A stretch of 64,000 bases of DNA. It comes from Myxococcales bacterium. GTDB taxonomy: Bacteria; Myxococcota_A; Polyangia; Polyangiales; Polyangiaceae. The notes below the pieces were generated by a model. That model did no database searches, was not told the origin of the DNA, and saw only the letters and a list, made by a program, of their open reading frames with translations. The stretch lies in assembly GCA_903642325.1 (NCBI GenBank), contig CAHJWM010000012.1, forward strand, positions 1-64,000. Reading direction: 5' to 3'. The position numbers and the translations under genes were made by a program. Shown piece after piece: positions 36,658-45,656 of this stretch. Every line of letters begins with the position of its first letter. Position 1 is the first letter of the stretch.

Positions 36658-37317
36658 ATGTCGAAATTCGGCGTTTGCCTGGGGTTACTGTGGTTAGGCG
36701 CCTGTGGGGGCTCGAAGGCTCCTGCGGATGCTCCCAAAACGGTGGACGACGCGGTCGGGGCGGCAGGCGAATCCGGCGCCAAGCCGAATGCCCGCGAAGT
36801 TTCAGAAAAGCCCAGCGCGAAGCCTGAGCAAGCGTCGGCGAAACCGGTCGACGACAGCCCCAAGGCGACGCGTTCCGCACAAGACCTACTGACCGCGCCC
36901 GACGTCGTGTTCATGTTCTCCTTCAATGCTTCGGACATCAAGCAAACAGCCGAGAGCAAGTGCACGGCATCCTCGAGCAATGACCCGAAGAAGATGAACC
37001 AGTGCATGGCCAAAGCGCGAACAGGGCTCGAAGTCGACGGTTACCGCTTCAAGCAAACAGGCGGCAAGTGGTATTGGCTCACGCTTCGTACGCAAGGCAA
37101 AATCTTGCGCACGCTCCACAAGTTCGAAGTCGACTTCAGTCCGGAAACGGCGGGCAGCGTCGTGCTCAAGCCCAAGGGCAAGGACTTGGGCTCAGCGCCG
37201 GGCCTTACGCCGAGCAGCGTGACCTTCAGCGTGCCCAATGCTTATCAAATCGTGGTGAATGACCCGAAGCTCGGCGCGTTGGTGTACGAGGCAAAGATCG
37301 GCAGTGCTACGGACTAA
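36658..37317 (+). CDS. Lipoprotein of unknown function
   Basis: 219 residues. The signal peptide ends in LGAC (Cys16). Residues 20-80 are Ala/Lys/Pro-rich and disordered; the C-terminal part contains two Cys (about 102 and 116) and beta-rich sequence (LEVDGYRFKQTGGKWYWLTL, VTFSVPNAYQIVVND). I do not recognise a family. It is monocistronic, and its last 11 bases overlap the 3' end of cydB on the other strand. Confidence 0.7.
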   Translation: MSKFGVCLGLLWLGACGGSKAPADAPKTVDDAVGAAGESGAKPNAREVSEKPSAKPEQASAKPVDDSPKATRSAQDLLTAPDVVFMFSFNASDIKQTAESKCTASSSNDPKKMNQCMAKARTGLEVDGYRFKQTGGKWYWLTLRTQGKILRTLHKFEVDFSPETAGSVVLKPKGKDLGSAPGLTPSSVTFSVPNAYQIVVNDPKLGALVYEAKIGSATD

Positions 37318-38353
37318 TCGTGTAATCGTCCGCGTTGACTCGAGCCCGATTGGCGCGGAACACGTTGACGAAGTACGAAACGGCCAACGCGAACGCGAAC
37401 GGCCACCAGCCCAGCGCGAACTTCATGGCTATCGAGTCGCGTGGATTCTGAAGCGCGTCCAAGTCGAAAGCGGGCGACAACGTAGAGCGCAAAAAGACCG
37501 GAAAGAGCGCGGCACCGGCCGAAGCCAGCACGCCGGCAAGTAGCGCGCACGAGCCCATGAATGCGCGCCCATCCAATAACCCGCGCCGAGAGCTGATGAG
37601 CACGGCGGCTCCCAGCGCGGCGACGAAGACCGCGAGCCAAGCGACGGGGCGGTCAATCAAGTGGGCGATCAGATCGGGTCGGACGTAGCGTGTCTCCGCC
37701 GTGATCAGCACGAACAGACCGGCAACGGCCGGCCACAGTGTGCGTTCGAGCCGCAAGCAGCGGTCACGCACGGTGCCAGCAGTGCGCCACGCCAGGAACG
37801 CGGCGCCGTGAGCCGCCAGCAATGTCACCGCCAAGACGCCCACGCTGAGCGTGTAGTAGTCGAGGAGCCCCACCTGGCCAGTCGTGCCGAAGTGCGTGAA
37901 AAAAGGCATCGTGAACGAGCGCGCGGCATCTACCGGCACGCCGCGCACGACGTTGCCGAATGCGACGCCGAAGAGCAGCGCCAAGAGCGTGCTCGCGAGT
38001 GCGAACACCGCGTCCCAAAACGCTTGCCACAATGCGTCCGTTACATGGCTGCGCACCTCGATGGCTACGCCACGCAGAGCGAAGCACCATAAAACCAAAT
38101 GCAGCGCGAGGTAAAATGCAGGGAACGCCGTCGTGAGCAGCTCTGGAAAGGCGATGAACAGCACGCCACCAACCGCTATCAGCCACACTTCGTTCCCATC
38201 CCAAAAGGGACCGATCGCAGACAGCACGGCGCGCCGCTCGGCGTCGGTTTTGGCGATGAATAGATGCAGAATACCGGCGCCGAAATCAAATCCGTCGAGC
38301 ACCACATAGGTCACTAGGGCTAGGCCCAAAAGCCCAAACCACAGCTCAGCCAT
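37307..38353 (-). CDS. cydB: Cytochrome bd ubiquinol oxidase subunit II
   Basis: 348 residues with about eight membrane helices, the normal size. It opens with LWFGLLGLALVTYVVLDGFDFGAG and contains GPFWDGNEVWLIAVGGVLF, both strong CydB marks. It pairs with CydA to reduce O2 to water from ubiquinol without pumping protons, with high oxygen affinity. Its ATG overlaps the cydA stop by 8 bases. No cydX or cydDC genes are seen here. Confidence 0.95.
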   Translation of the reverse strand: MAELWFGLLGLALVTYVVLDGFDFGAGILHLFIAKTDAERRAVLSAIGPFWDGNEVWLIAVGGVLFIAFPELLTTAFPAFYLALHLVLWCFALRGVAIEVRSHVTDALWQAFWDAVFALASTLLALLFGVAFGNVVRGVPVDAARSFTMPFFTHFGTTGQVGLLDYYTLSVGVLAVTLLAAHGAAFLAWRTAGTVRDRCLRLERTLWPAVAGLFVLITAETRYVRPDLIAHLIDRPVAWLAVFVAALGAAVLISSRRGLLDGRAFMGSCALLAGVLASAGAALFPVFLRSTLSPAFDLDALQNPRDSIAMKFALGWWPFAFALAVSYFVNVFRANRARVNADDYTISP

Positions 38354-39674
38354 GCGCGCTGCCCTCGGGCCCGTGCGCCACCTCCCGGCCGACCAGATAC
38401 AGAAACATCAAGCCGAGCACGAAGTACAACCCGGTAAAGCCAATCAACGTAAAGAGCGTGTTGCCAGAGCTGACACTCGCGCTGTAGCCACTGGCCGTGC
38501 GGAACAAGCCGTACACGAGCCAGGGCTGTCGGCCGAGCTCGGCCGTCAGCCATCCCGCCGTCGTGGCAATGTACGGGAACGGAAAGGCGAGCATTAAAGT
38601 CCACAGCAGCGGCCGCATTTCCGACAACTTGTCGCGGTAAGCAAACCAGCTGCAAAGCGCCATGAGCGCGATGAACAGCGTGCCCAAACCTGCCATCACG
38701 TGAAACGAGTAATACAGGAGCTCGATATTCGTTGGCCAAACATCGACGGGAAATTCCTGCAGGCCGAGCACGCTTCGCTTGGGAGTGCCGTATGCCAAAA
38801 TGCTCAGGACCATCGGCGCTCGAATGGCGTTGTCGATCCGGCGTTCCCGGACATTGGGCTGACCGATGAACGTCAGCTCTGCATTGTCGCCGCTTTCGAA
38901 ACGACCCTCCATCGCCGCCAACGTCACCGGCTGATACTCCGCGACCAGCTTGGCTTGCCGGTCCCCGGTGGGGAACGCAACCAGAACGCAGGCAAAAAGT
39001 GCGACGCGCGTGCCCCAGACCAGGTATAGGCGCGCCTGTTCCTGATGCTCACCGCGGAGCGCGTAAAGTGCACCCACGGCGCTGACCACGAAGGCCGCGG
39101 TCACGACGCTCGCCATCATCGTGTGCGCGTACTCGACGATCGCCCAGGAGCTGAACAAAAATTTGAATGGCTGAGCGAGCACCAACACGCCATCGAGCAG
39201 GGCATGACCGGTGGGATGTTGCATGAAGGCATTGGTCGTGACGATGAAATACCCCGACAGCCAGCTGCCGAGCCAAACGGCCAATGCGGCCCCGAAGTGC
39301 TGGCGCCGGCTGAGCTTCGCTTCGCCGAACACCAAGGCCGCCACGAACGCGCTCTCCAGAAAGAAGGCGAACATGCCTTCCATCGCCAAGGTTTGGCCGA
39401 TCACGCCCGCCGAGTACCGCGAAAAACGGGCCCAATTCGTGCCGAATTGAAACTCCATCGGCACGCCGGTGGCGACGCCGAGCACGAAATTCACGCCGAA
39501 GATCTTCGACCAGAAGCGCGCAGCGCGGTCGTAGCGCGCCTCCGACGTGCGCAGCGCGCGCCACTTCCAGAGCACGATGAAGAGGGCGAGGCCCATCGTG
39601 AGCTGCGGAAAAAGGTAATGATAAACGATCGTGAAGCCGAACTGCAGCCGGTGCCAAAAGCTCGGGTCGTCCAC
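38346..39674 (-). CDS. cydA: Cytochrome bd ubiquinol oxidase subunit I
   Basis: About 442 residues. Features of CydA are present: an N-terminal helix RLQFGFTIVYHYLFPQLTMG with the heme b595 His, EYAHTMMAS with a second His ligand, and GRQPW in AELGRQPWLVYGLFRT. The quinol loop is of the short type found in CioA-like oxidases. The frame is open to GTG 39833, but homology begins at DDPSFWHRLQF, so GTG 39674 (GGAG 10 bases upstream) is chosen; the extension would also cover the palindromes at 39810-39844. Confidence 0.94.
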   Translation of the reverse strand: MDDPSFWHRLQFGFTIVYHYLFPQLTMGLALFIVLWKWRALRTSEARYDRAARFWSKIFGVNFVLGVATGVPMEFQFGTNWARFSRYSAGVIGQTLAMEGMFAFFLESAFVAALVFGEAKLSRRQHFGAALAVWLGSWLSGYFIVTTNAFMQHPTGHALLDGVLVLAQPFKFLFSSWAIVEYAHTMMASVVTAAFVVSAVGALYALRGEHQEQARLYLVWGTRVALFACVLVAFPTGDRQAKLVAEYQPVTLAAMEGRFESGDNAELTFIGQPNVRERRIDNAIRAPMVLSILAYGTPKRSVLGLQEFPVDVWPTNIELLYYSFHVMAGLGTLFIALMALCSWFAYRDKLSEMRPLLWTLMLAFPFPYIATTAGWLTAELGRQPWLVYGLFRTASGYSASVSSGNTLFTLIGFTGLYFVLGLMFLYLVGREVAHGPEGSAHG

Positions 39675-39809
39675 GTGCCGTGTGCTCCGCCAGAGATCAT
39701 AGACGCGCGCGGGCAGCGGGAAAACAACGACGGGGGACCTGCGACAACTCAACGCAGGGCCGGCACGGGTCAGCGGCGGTGGCCCTCCCCGCGCGCCTGC
39801 CTCTTCTAA

Positions 39810-39827
39810 CGAATCCAAGTGGATTCG
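39810..39827. promoter_or_regulatory. Palindrome upstream of cydAB (candidate operator)
   Basis: CGAATCCA-AG-TGGATTCG is a perfect 8-bp palindrome with a 2-base centre, 136 bases before the chosen cydA start. Next to it lies CACGA-GAAA-TCGTG (39831-39844). A pair of adjacent dyads upstream of a bd oxidase gene suits binding of an oxygen or nitric-oxide responsive repressor or activator (inference). Confidence 0.4.
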
Positions 39828-39862
39828 GGCCACGAGAAATCGTGTTCACGACGTTTCCGAAT

Positions 39863-39875
39863 TGACGTTTAGTCA
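39863..39875. promoter_or_regulatory. TGAC-N5-GTCA dyad in the cydA / DUF4388 divergent region
   Basis: TGAC (39863-39866) and GTCA (39872-39875) form a short dyad around GTTTA. It is the third inverted repeat in 70 bases, in the AT-rich part of the region, and could belong to either divergent promoter. Confidence 0.25.
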
Positions 39876-40075
39876 GAAATGTTGGTGACATTCTCGTTCG
39901 GGGCCGGCGCCCGAGGTGTCAATTCTCGTGGGGCTCCGCCACATTGCGAGCCGGTTTCGGTGGCTTTGCGCATCGATGCACGAAAAAATGCCTTGCTACG
40001 AGCGCAGCGAATGAGATCATCGACTTGTGATTTCGCCGGAATTGCCCCGCTTTGCCCGGATTGGAGCCGGCGTTT

Positions 40076-40837
40076 ATGTCACTTCCTGCTGACAAGGATG
40101 GCGTCGTCGACGACGATGGCTTTCGCGTGAGCATCGAGGGAGCGACACTGCCGGACTTCGTCCAGATGGAATGTCTGGCGATGTCGAGCCGCGTCTTTCG
40201 AATCACGTCCGGCCATCGCATCGGTTACTTGTTTTTCAACAAGGGCCAGATGATCCACGCCCTGAGTGGCGATCACGTCGGTGAGGCGGCCGCGCTCGAC
40301 ATTCTAAAGTGGCGCGATGGCTCCGTCGAGCCGTGCAACGTGGGCTGGCCAGACGCCCCGACGATCCGCTCCACTTGGCAAAACTTGTTGCTCTTGGCCG
40401 CGCAGGCGCGCGATGAGTCAGGGCGCCACAAGCTGGTGTCTTTCCCAAGTAATCGCAGCGCGACGCCCCTCCGCGAGACTACAAAAATGGCGAAGAGAGA
40501 AGAATCCTCGATGAATGCCGCCAATGCTCCACCAAGCTCGGGCTCGTCACAGTCGCTCTCGCTCGCGCAGTTTCAAGCGTTCGTTCGGCTCGACCCCTCG
40601 GGGAACGTCGTCAGCGCCAAAGGCGAGTCCGAAGAGCTGGCGCCGGTGGCCGCCTACACCGCGCGCCTCGCCGAGCTCATCGGCAACATGCTGGGGATGG
40701 AAGGTTTCAGCTCGCTCGAGTGCAGTTTTCCGAAGGAGCGTGTTTTCTTGCACCGCGAGCGTTCCGGTAACTTGGTCGGACTGAAGGTCCCGGCCGAAGC
40801 CGAAGTCGGCGCACTGCGTGAGCGTTTCGGCGTCTGA
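40076..40837 (+). CDS. DUF4388 protein with C-terminal roadblock-like domain
   Basis: 253 residues. The N-terminal DUF4388 (about 10-115) reads TLPDFVQMECLAMSSRVFRITSG and FFNKGQMIHALSGDHVGEAAALDILKW. The middle is low complexity, and the C-terminal about 90 residues look like a roadblock/LC7 unit. DUF4388 proteins in myxobacteria are small signalling partners of GTPases and two-component systems. ATG 40076 has GGAG 10 bases upstream; the TTG at 40052 is less likely. It is followed 39 bases later by a second roadblock gene. Confidence 0.8.
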   Translation: MSLPADKDGVVDDDGFRVSIEGATLPDFVQMECLAMSSRVFRITSGHRIGYLFFNKGQMIHALSGDHVGEAAALDILKWRDGSVEPCNVGWPDAPTIRSTWQNLLLLAAQARDESGRHKLVSFPSNRSATPLRETTKMAKREESSMNAANAPPSSGSSQSLSLAQFQAFVRLDPSGNVVSAKGESEELAPVAAYTARLAELIGNMLGMEGFSSLECSFPKERVFLHRERSGNLVGLKVPAEAEVGALRERFGV

Positions 40838-40876
40838 TGCTCGTTTTAGAGCTCCTCCAAAGCTAGAAAGTTCGCA

Positions 40877-41347
40877 ATGATCAGCCAAATTTTAGCCGCC
40901 ATGCGCGATGTCGACGGAGTCCACGGAAGCTTCGTGGTCACCCGAGCGGGAGCCCTCGCCGGTAAGGATCTCCCGCCTATGTTCGACGACGCGGTGCTCA
41001 CCGAGGTCGGGCGCCGCATCGTGCGCTTGCACGACGGCCTGTCGGCGGGCGGGCAGGACTTCGACCATTGCGTGATGCGTTTTGCAGATCACAAGCTTTA
41101 CCTTCGCAGCGTGCCCAACGGCTTTCTTTGCGTGCTCTCGACGAATGGGGTGAACACGCCCGCACTGAAGATGGCGCTCACTCTCACCGCGCGCCGGGTC
41201 GACCCGCTCATCGCCGATGCTGCCGCCGCCTTGCCCGCGCCTTCCGTTCCGCCGCCACGCGCTTCCGTCGCCGACGGCAGCCCCAAGTCTTCGCAATCGG
41301 GCGAACCCTCCAAGCGTCAAGCCACTTACCGCGGCCACCGCGTCTAA
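40877..41347 (+). CDS. Roadblock/LC7 (MglB-like) domain protein
   Basis: 156 residues. The roadblock fold covers about 1-115 (MRDVDGVHGSFVVTRAGALAGKDLP, VGRRIVRLHDGL, YLRSVPNGFLCVLSTNG); the tail is Pro/Ser-rich and basic. Such proteins regulate small Ras-like GTPases, for example MglB as the GAP of MglA in polarity and motility. The GTPase is not in the window. It is co-directional with the DUF4388 gene and likely shares its transcript. Confidence 0.82.
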   Translation: MISQILAAMRDVDGVHGSFVVTRAGALAGKDLPPMFDDAVLTEVGRRIVRLHDGLSAGGQDFDHCVMRFADHKLYLRSVPNGFLCVLSTNGVNTPALKMALTLTARRVDPLIADAAAALPAPSVPPPRASVADGSPKSSQSGEPSKRQATYRGHRV

Positions 41348-41667
41348 CGCACTGCCGTCGCCTGGGTCGGCCCACAGGAGTGTGCTGGACCATAGCGAGC
41401 CCGGGCGACTTGGCTCAGCGCGCCGCTCGGACTTCGATACCTCGGGCTCAACCGGCGAACAGGTGGCACCCGCGCCCGGCGGTGTAAGCGCGGGAGTTTT
41501 GGATGTTGGATTGATGGTCGCGCCGCCCAACCTTCGCCGGCCTTGCCTTCGGCGCCCCATCCCGTGAATTTCTGAAAACCGGCTCGGCGTCTCACGGTCA
41601 ACGCTGCTAATGCTCGGCCTGGTTTCAGCCTGTAACGGTGACCGCCACCCCCTTCCTCCCAGGACGT
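41348..41667. other. Intergenic, no gene recognised
   Basis: 320 bases between the roadblock and DoxX genes. It has open frames on both strands but none with a ribosome-binding site or family resemblance, so I see only a likely terminator-promoter interval. The start of the DoxX gene has AGGA close upstream. Confidence 0.4.
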
Positions 41668-42105
41668 ATGAACCCCACTTCCAAATCTGCGGTTGCCCGC
41701 TATCTACCCGTCGTCGCCCGAGTCTTGCTGGGGCTCGTATTTCTTGGCAGCGGAGTCACGGGCATGCTCATGGCGCTCGGCGTCATGCCTATGCCCGCAC
41801 AGAATCCGCCGCCATCTGCGGCGGCCACCGCTTTCATGACCGGGTTGATGAAGTCCGGCTACCTGTTTCAACTACTCAAGGCGACGGAGATCGTCGTGGC
41901 CGTGCTGCTGCTATCGAACCGCTTCGTGCCATTGGCGTTGATCGTGATCGCGCCCATCGTCGTCAATATCTTCGGCGTGCACGCGTTCCTCATGCCGAGC
42001 GGGCTTCCCGTTGCACTCGCGGTGGTCGTCATGGAGGCTTATCTAGGCTGGGCGTATCGGAGCTCGTACAGGGCACTGTTCCTGCCGCGCGCACAGCCGG
42101 AGTGA
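41668..42105 (+). CDS. DoxX-family small membrane protein
   Basis: 145 residues with four membrane helices, the DoxX plan: LPVVARVLLGLVFLGSGVTG, MKSGYLFQLLKATEIVVAVLLL, VPLALIVIAPIVVNIFGVHAF and LAVVVMEAYLGWAYRSSY. Family members act in quinone or sulfur redox chemistry or as unknown membrane partners; I cannot tell which. ATG 41668 is chosen over GTG 41638, which lacks a ribosome-binding site. Confidence 0.85.
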   Translation: MNPTSKSAVARYLPVVARVLLGLVFLGSGVTGMLMALGVMPMPAQNPPPSAAATAFMTGLMKSGYLFQLLKATEIVVAVLLLSNRFVPLALIVIAPIVVNIFGVHAFLMPSGLPVALAVVVMEAYLGWAYRSSYRALFLPRAQPE

Positions 42106-42240
42106 GCTGACTGAAATCGCGCGAGCAGGTGCGCCAGCGCATTGTGCATGCCACCGCCGTCTCCGCCGCGCTGGATACACCGGAATGTGGACAATGTTTG
42201 GGCTGGGTGAGTAAGATCGGCCTTCATCTGGAGGTCGCTC

Positions 42241-42684
42241 ATGCGTTTTCCGCCCGCGCTTCGAAAAGTCTTCGGCCCAGCTCCGAAGTCCCCGCGCCAA
42301 TCGTCTCGCCATACCGTCAGAATCGAATGCCAGGTGGTGCGTGAGCGCGATTTCACGTTGATCGCAGATCGCGTCGTGGACCTTTCGAGCTCGGGCGCGC
42401 TGGTTGGGCCGGCCGACCCCGCGCTCACCGGCGAGCGGATCCTCGTCTCGTTCCGAATTCCGCGCAGCACGGTGTGGGTCGACGCCGATGCAACCGTGAG
42501 CCGCGTGGTCCATGGGCGGCGCCCCGGTGAATTCAGTCGTGCGCTCGCGATTGAGTTCGATGGGCTGGACGCGCAACCCCGCTTCATGCTCGAGCAGGCG
42601 CTGCGCGTCGTCCCCCCCGCTCCACCGAAATCGGCGCCGGGGCGACGAACGAGCCAATCATTGGTGCGGGCGTTGCTCGATTGA
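42241..42684 (+). CDS. PilZ-domain protein
   Basis: 147 residues, a single PilZ domain. The c-di-GMP binding parts are the RxxxR-type segment SRHTVRIECQ and the DLSSSGALV motif (D/NxSxxG). It could bind c-di-GMP and alter motility or exopolysaccharide, though SRHTVR departs slightly from strict RxxxR. GGAG sits 8 bases before ATG. It stands alone. Confidence 0.82.
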   Translation: MRFPPALRKVFGPAPKSPRQSSRHTVRIECQVVRERDFTLIADRVVDLSSSGALVGPADPALTGERILVSFRIPRSTVWVDADATVSRVVHGRRPGEFSRALAIEFDGLDAQPRFMLEQALRVVPPAPPKSAPGRRTSQSLVRALLD

Positions 42685-43031
42685 TACGCTCCCGCGGCGA
42701 TAGTGCGGCGGAGCTAGGGAGCTTGCAGGTCGTCCCCCGCACCCCTCGCCCTCCCGCCGCGCCCCAAGCGCCGACTCAACGCCTTTGCCGGCCACGCCAT
42801 CCGTTGCGCCGGCAGCACGTCGTCCGCGAGCCGCCGGCCGGTTCGAAGCAAGGCGCCCAGCGCCGATCCTGCGAAAAAGCTTTGGTCAACGATTTCGGAG
42901 ACTTGCGGCTTGATGCTCAGGCCCGCCTTTGGTTAGCAGATTGGACAGCCGTTAGGGAAGGTCTGGGCCGTCAGGCCGCGTACCACTGGCACGCGCCGTG
43001 CTTTTGCCAACGCCCAGAGTGACACGTGTTC
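42685..43031. other. Intergenic, no gene recognised
   Basis: 347 bases between the PilZ gene and the efflux channel gene. No frame resembles a protein. The promoter of the channel-adaptor operon should be here, and any metal-regulator box would be expected between about 42880 and 43020; none is obvious to me. Confidence 0.4.
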
Positions 43032-44426
43032 ATGCATCTCCCGTCAGCACCCCGTTCGATTCGGGCTCGAGCCGCGTATTTGGCTGCAACATTTTGCCTT
43101 CTATCGGCGCGCCCAGCGTGGGCTGAGGAGCCGGCCGCGACGGCCACACCGCTGGCGTCGCCATCCGCGACGGGGACCGCGGCGCCAATCGCTACGTTGT
43201 TGTCCGACCCGAGAGAGCTCGTCGCCTGGCTCAAGCGTATGAATCCTGACGTGCGTGCGGCAAGCGCGCGGGTAGCGCAGGCCGGCGCGCAGGTCGGCGC
43301 CTCGGGGTTGTGGCAAAATCCTACGCTCGATCTCGGGTTGAATAACATCGCGCTCGCTCGCCTGAATCGGCTGACGCCCCGCTATCGGCGGCCAGATGCA
43401 CTGTCCTATTCCGTCGGCCTATCGCAGACTTTCGAGATCGGCAAGCGCGGCCCTCGCCGCGAAGCCGCCAAGCTGCATCGAGACGCTTCGGGCGAGGAAT
43501 ATCGGGACACGTTGCTTGGTTTGATCAGCGACGCGCGCGCGGCGATGACGCGCGTGACTTACTTGGGCGCACGTCAGCATATCTTGGAAGACACGTTGAT
43601 CTCCGCACAGTCTCAGGCAGCGCTGACCAAAATTCGTCTCGATCGCGGTGACGTGAGCGGGGTCGATCACGCGCGGTTGCTGCTCGACGCGGAGCGCGTG
43701 GAGCGTGACGTGCTAGACAACCGCTCCGATTTGCAGGACGCGCTCTCCGAATGCGAAGCACTCTTGTTCGCCGAATGCAAAGCGGACGGTGCCACTTTGG
43801 ATTCCGCGGAGAAGTCGGCCTCTGGGCAATTTCCCGCTACGGGTCTGGAGAGCGTCATCGCGAGCCGTCCAGATCTTCGCGCTCTACGGCTCGAGCAACG
43901 AGCGGCCGTTGCAGAGGAAACCTTGTACCGCCGAAACGCCATCCCGGATCCGACCTTGGGCGTGAGCTACACACGGGATTATGACGAAGCCGCCGGGGCG
44001 CAGCCGTACTCGCTGAGCGTATCGGCGTCTATCCCGCTGCCGTTCTTCGATCACGGGCAGTATCAAGCGCTGGCCGCCGCGCGGCACGCGGACGAGCTGT
44101 CCGCTCAGGCGCAGTCGATGCAGCGCCATGCCGCTTCCGACGCCCGTTCGCTCTTGATCCGGCGCACGGTGCTCAGGCGCAAGCTAGAGAACATCCAACA
44201 AGCGGCGCTACCGCGGTCCAAGGAAGTCGTCGACTCGAGCTCGGTTGCTTACGAGCGCGGTCAGATCAGCATGACGGACCTTTTGATCGCGCGGCGCGAG
44301 CGCGCCTCGCTGCTGCTCGAGGAGGCCGACACGCGGTTTGCGCTCTTCAGCGTCGAGAATGAATTGCGCCGGGCGCTCGGCGTCGATCAGAGCTTAGTCG
44401 GCGAGAAGCCGCGAGAGGATAGTTGA
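43032..44426 (+). CDS. CzcC/TolC-like outer-membrane efflux channel
   Basis: 464 residues with a signal peptide (cleavage near WAEEP) and two OEP repeats; the first begins ELVAWLKRMNPDVRAASARVAQAGAQV and the second near SVIASRPDLRALRLEQRAAVAEETL, the wording common in CzcC/CusC. It should be the exit duct of a heavy-metal RND system. It overlaps the adaptor gene as TGATG, but no RND gene follows; the only RND pump in the window lies at 750-3866. ATG 43032 is preferred to GTG 43026. Confidence 0.87.
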   Translation: MHLPSAPRSIRARAAYLAATFCLLSARPAWAEEPAATATPLASPSATGTAAPIATLLSDPRELVAWLKRMNPDVRAASARVAQAGAQVGASGLWQNPTLDLGLNNIALARLNRLTPRYRRPDALSYSVGLSQTFEIGKRGPRREAAKLHRDASGEEYRDTLLGLISDARAAMTRVTYLGARQHILEDTLISAQSQAALTKIRLDRGDVSGVDHARLLLDAERVERDVLDNRSDLQDALSECEALLFAECKADGATLDSAEKSASGQFPATGLESVIASRPDLRALRLEQRAAVAEETLYRRNAIPDPTLGVSYTRDYDEAAGAQPYSLSVSASIPLPFFDHGQYQALAAARHADELSAQAQSMQRHAASDARSLLIRRTVLRRKLENIQQAALPRSKEVVDSSSVAYERGQISMTDLLIARRERASLLLEEADTRFALFSVENELRRALGVDQSLVGEKPREDS

Positions 44427-45646
44427 TGTTACAAGCCAGCGCCGAAAACCCGATCCCGCCCTCACACAGCGCGCCCCCACCGAGCCCCAGCTTTAGGTTT
44501 CGTCCGACCACGCGCGTGGGCGTGGTGCTCGCAGTCGTCGTCAGTGTGGCCACCGTGTGGGCTTCGTCACGCTTCGTGCGCAAGGCGTTGCCGCCGGCGC
44601 CGGTGCAGGCTGGGCTCACGGTCGATCACGGAACCGTGACCATCGCGCCAGACGCGCCGCAGTGGCAGGTGCTCGAGCTCGAGACGGCCAAACCAATCGC
44701 CAGCACGTGGACGGACGCGGTGCCGGCCTTCGTAAAAGTGGACGAAGCCAAGGCCACCCGCATCGGCGTACCCCTCGCCGGCCGCGTGACGCAGGTCTAC
44801 GCGGAGCTCGGTCAACAGGTCGAGAAGGGCGCTCCGCTGTTTGCCGTCGCGAGCCCGGATCTAGCCGCGCTCGAAGTCGAGCAAAGCAAAGCCAAGGTAG
44901 ACGTCGAGGCCGCGAAGAACATTCTCGACCGCACCAAGGCAATCGTGGAAGCGCGCGCGCTTCCGGAAAAGGAAGCGGTCGCGGCGGCCCAGCAGCTCCG
45001 CCAATCGCAGCTCTCGTTCAACGTCGCGCAATCGAAGCTTGCCTCGCTCGACGTGACGACGCGTTCCGACAACGAGTTCGTAGTGCACGCACCCCGGGCC
45101 GGGCGCGTGGTCGAAAAGAACGTCCTGCCCGGCCAAGAGCTCACGCCCGGCGCAGAAACAGGCTTGATGCTGGTGGCGGACCTGTCGACGGTCTGGGTCG
45201 TCGCCGACCTGTTCGAGTCAGATTCCGACGGCGTAGCGCCAGGCATTCCGGCGCGGGTGACGATCACGTCGCTGCCGGGGTTGGTGATCGACGGCAAGGT
45301 CGACATGGTGTCGGCGGTGGTGGATGCAGAGCGGCACACGGTTCCGGTGCGCGTGTTACTGAACAACGCCGACGGGCGGCTCAAGCCCAACACCTACGCA
45401 AAGATGCAGTTCGAAGCCACGACCCCCGCGGGTAGCGTGGAGGTCGCCGCTGGCGCCCTGGTATCCAATGGCTCGCGCCAGTATGCGTACGTCAAAAATG
45501 CGGCAGGGCGCTTCGTGAAGCGCGACGTGGTCGCCGGTGCAGTACGGGATCAGCGCGTCGTCGTATTCAAGGGCATCGCGCCCGGCGAGACCGTCGTCTC
45601 CAAAGGCGCTATCCTTCTCGACAATCAAATCGACCTCGCCGACTGA
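44426..45646 (+). CDS. CzcB/CusB-like membrane-fusion protein
   Basis: 406 residues: N-terminal membrane anchor (about 30-50), lipoyl half LAGRVTQVYAELGQQVEKGAP near 105-125, a coiled hairpin (135-205), the second half HAPRAGRVVEKNVLPG and a C-terminal beta domain ending with GIAPGETVVSKGAILLDNQIDL, typical of HME adaptors. It bridges an inner-membrane metal pump and the channel encoded just upstream. No metal-chelating His-rich N-terminus is present. It shares a TGATG junction with the channel gene, and is followed by a short tandem repeat. Confidence 0.88.
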   Translation: MLQASAENPIPPSHSAPPPSPSFRFRPTTRVGVVLAVVVSVATVWASSRFVRKALPPAPVQAGLTVDHGTVTIAPDAPQWQVLELETAKPIASTWTDAVPAFVKVDEAKATRIGVPLAGRVTQVYAELGQQVEKGAPLFAVASPDLAALEVEQSKAKVDVEAAKNILDRTKAIVEARALPEKEAVAAAQQLRQSQLSFNVAQSKLASLDVTTRSDNEFVVHAPRAGRVVEKNVLPGQELTPGAETGLMLVADLSTVWVVADLFESDSDGVAPGIPARVTITSLPGLVIDGKVDMVSAVVDAERHTVPVRVLLNNADGRLKPNTYAKMQFEATTPAGSVEVAAGALVSNGSRQYAYVKNAAGRFVKRDVVAGAVRDQRVVVFKGIAPGETVVSKGAILLDNQIDLAD

Positions 45647-45656
45647 GCTTCATTCG

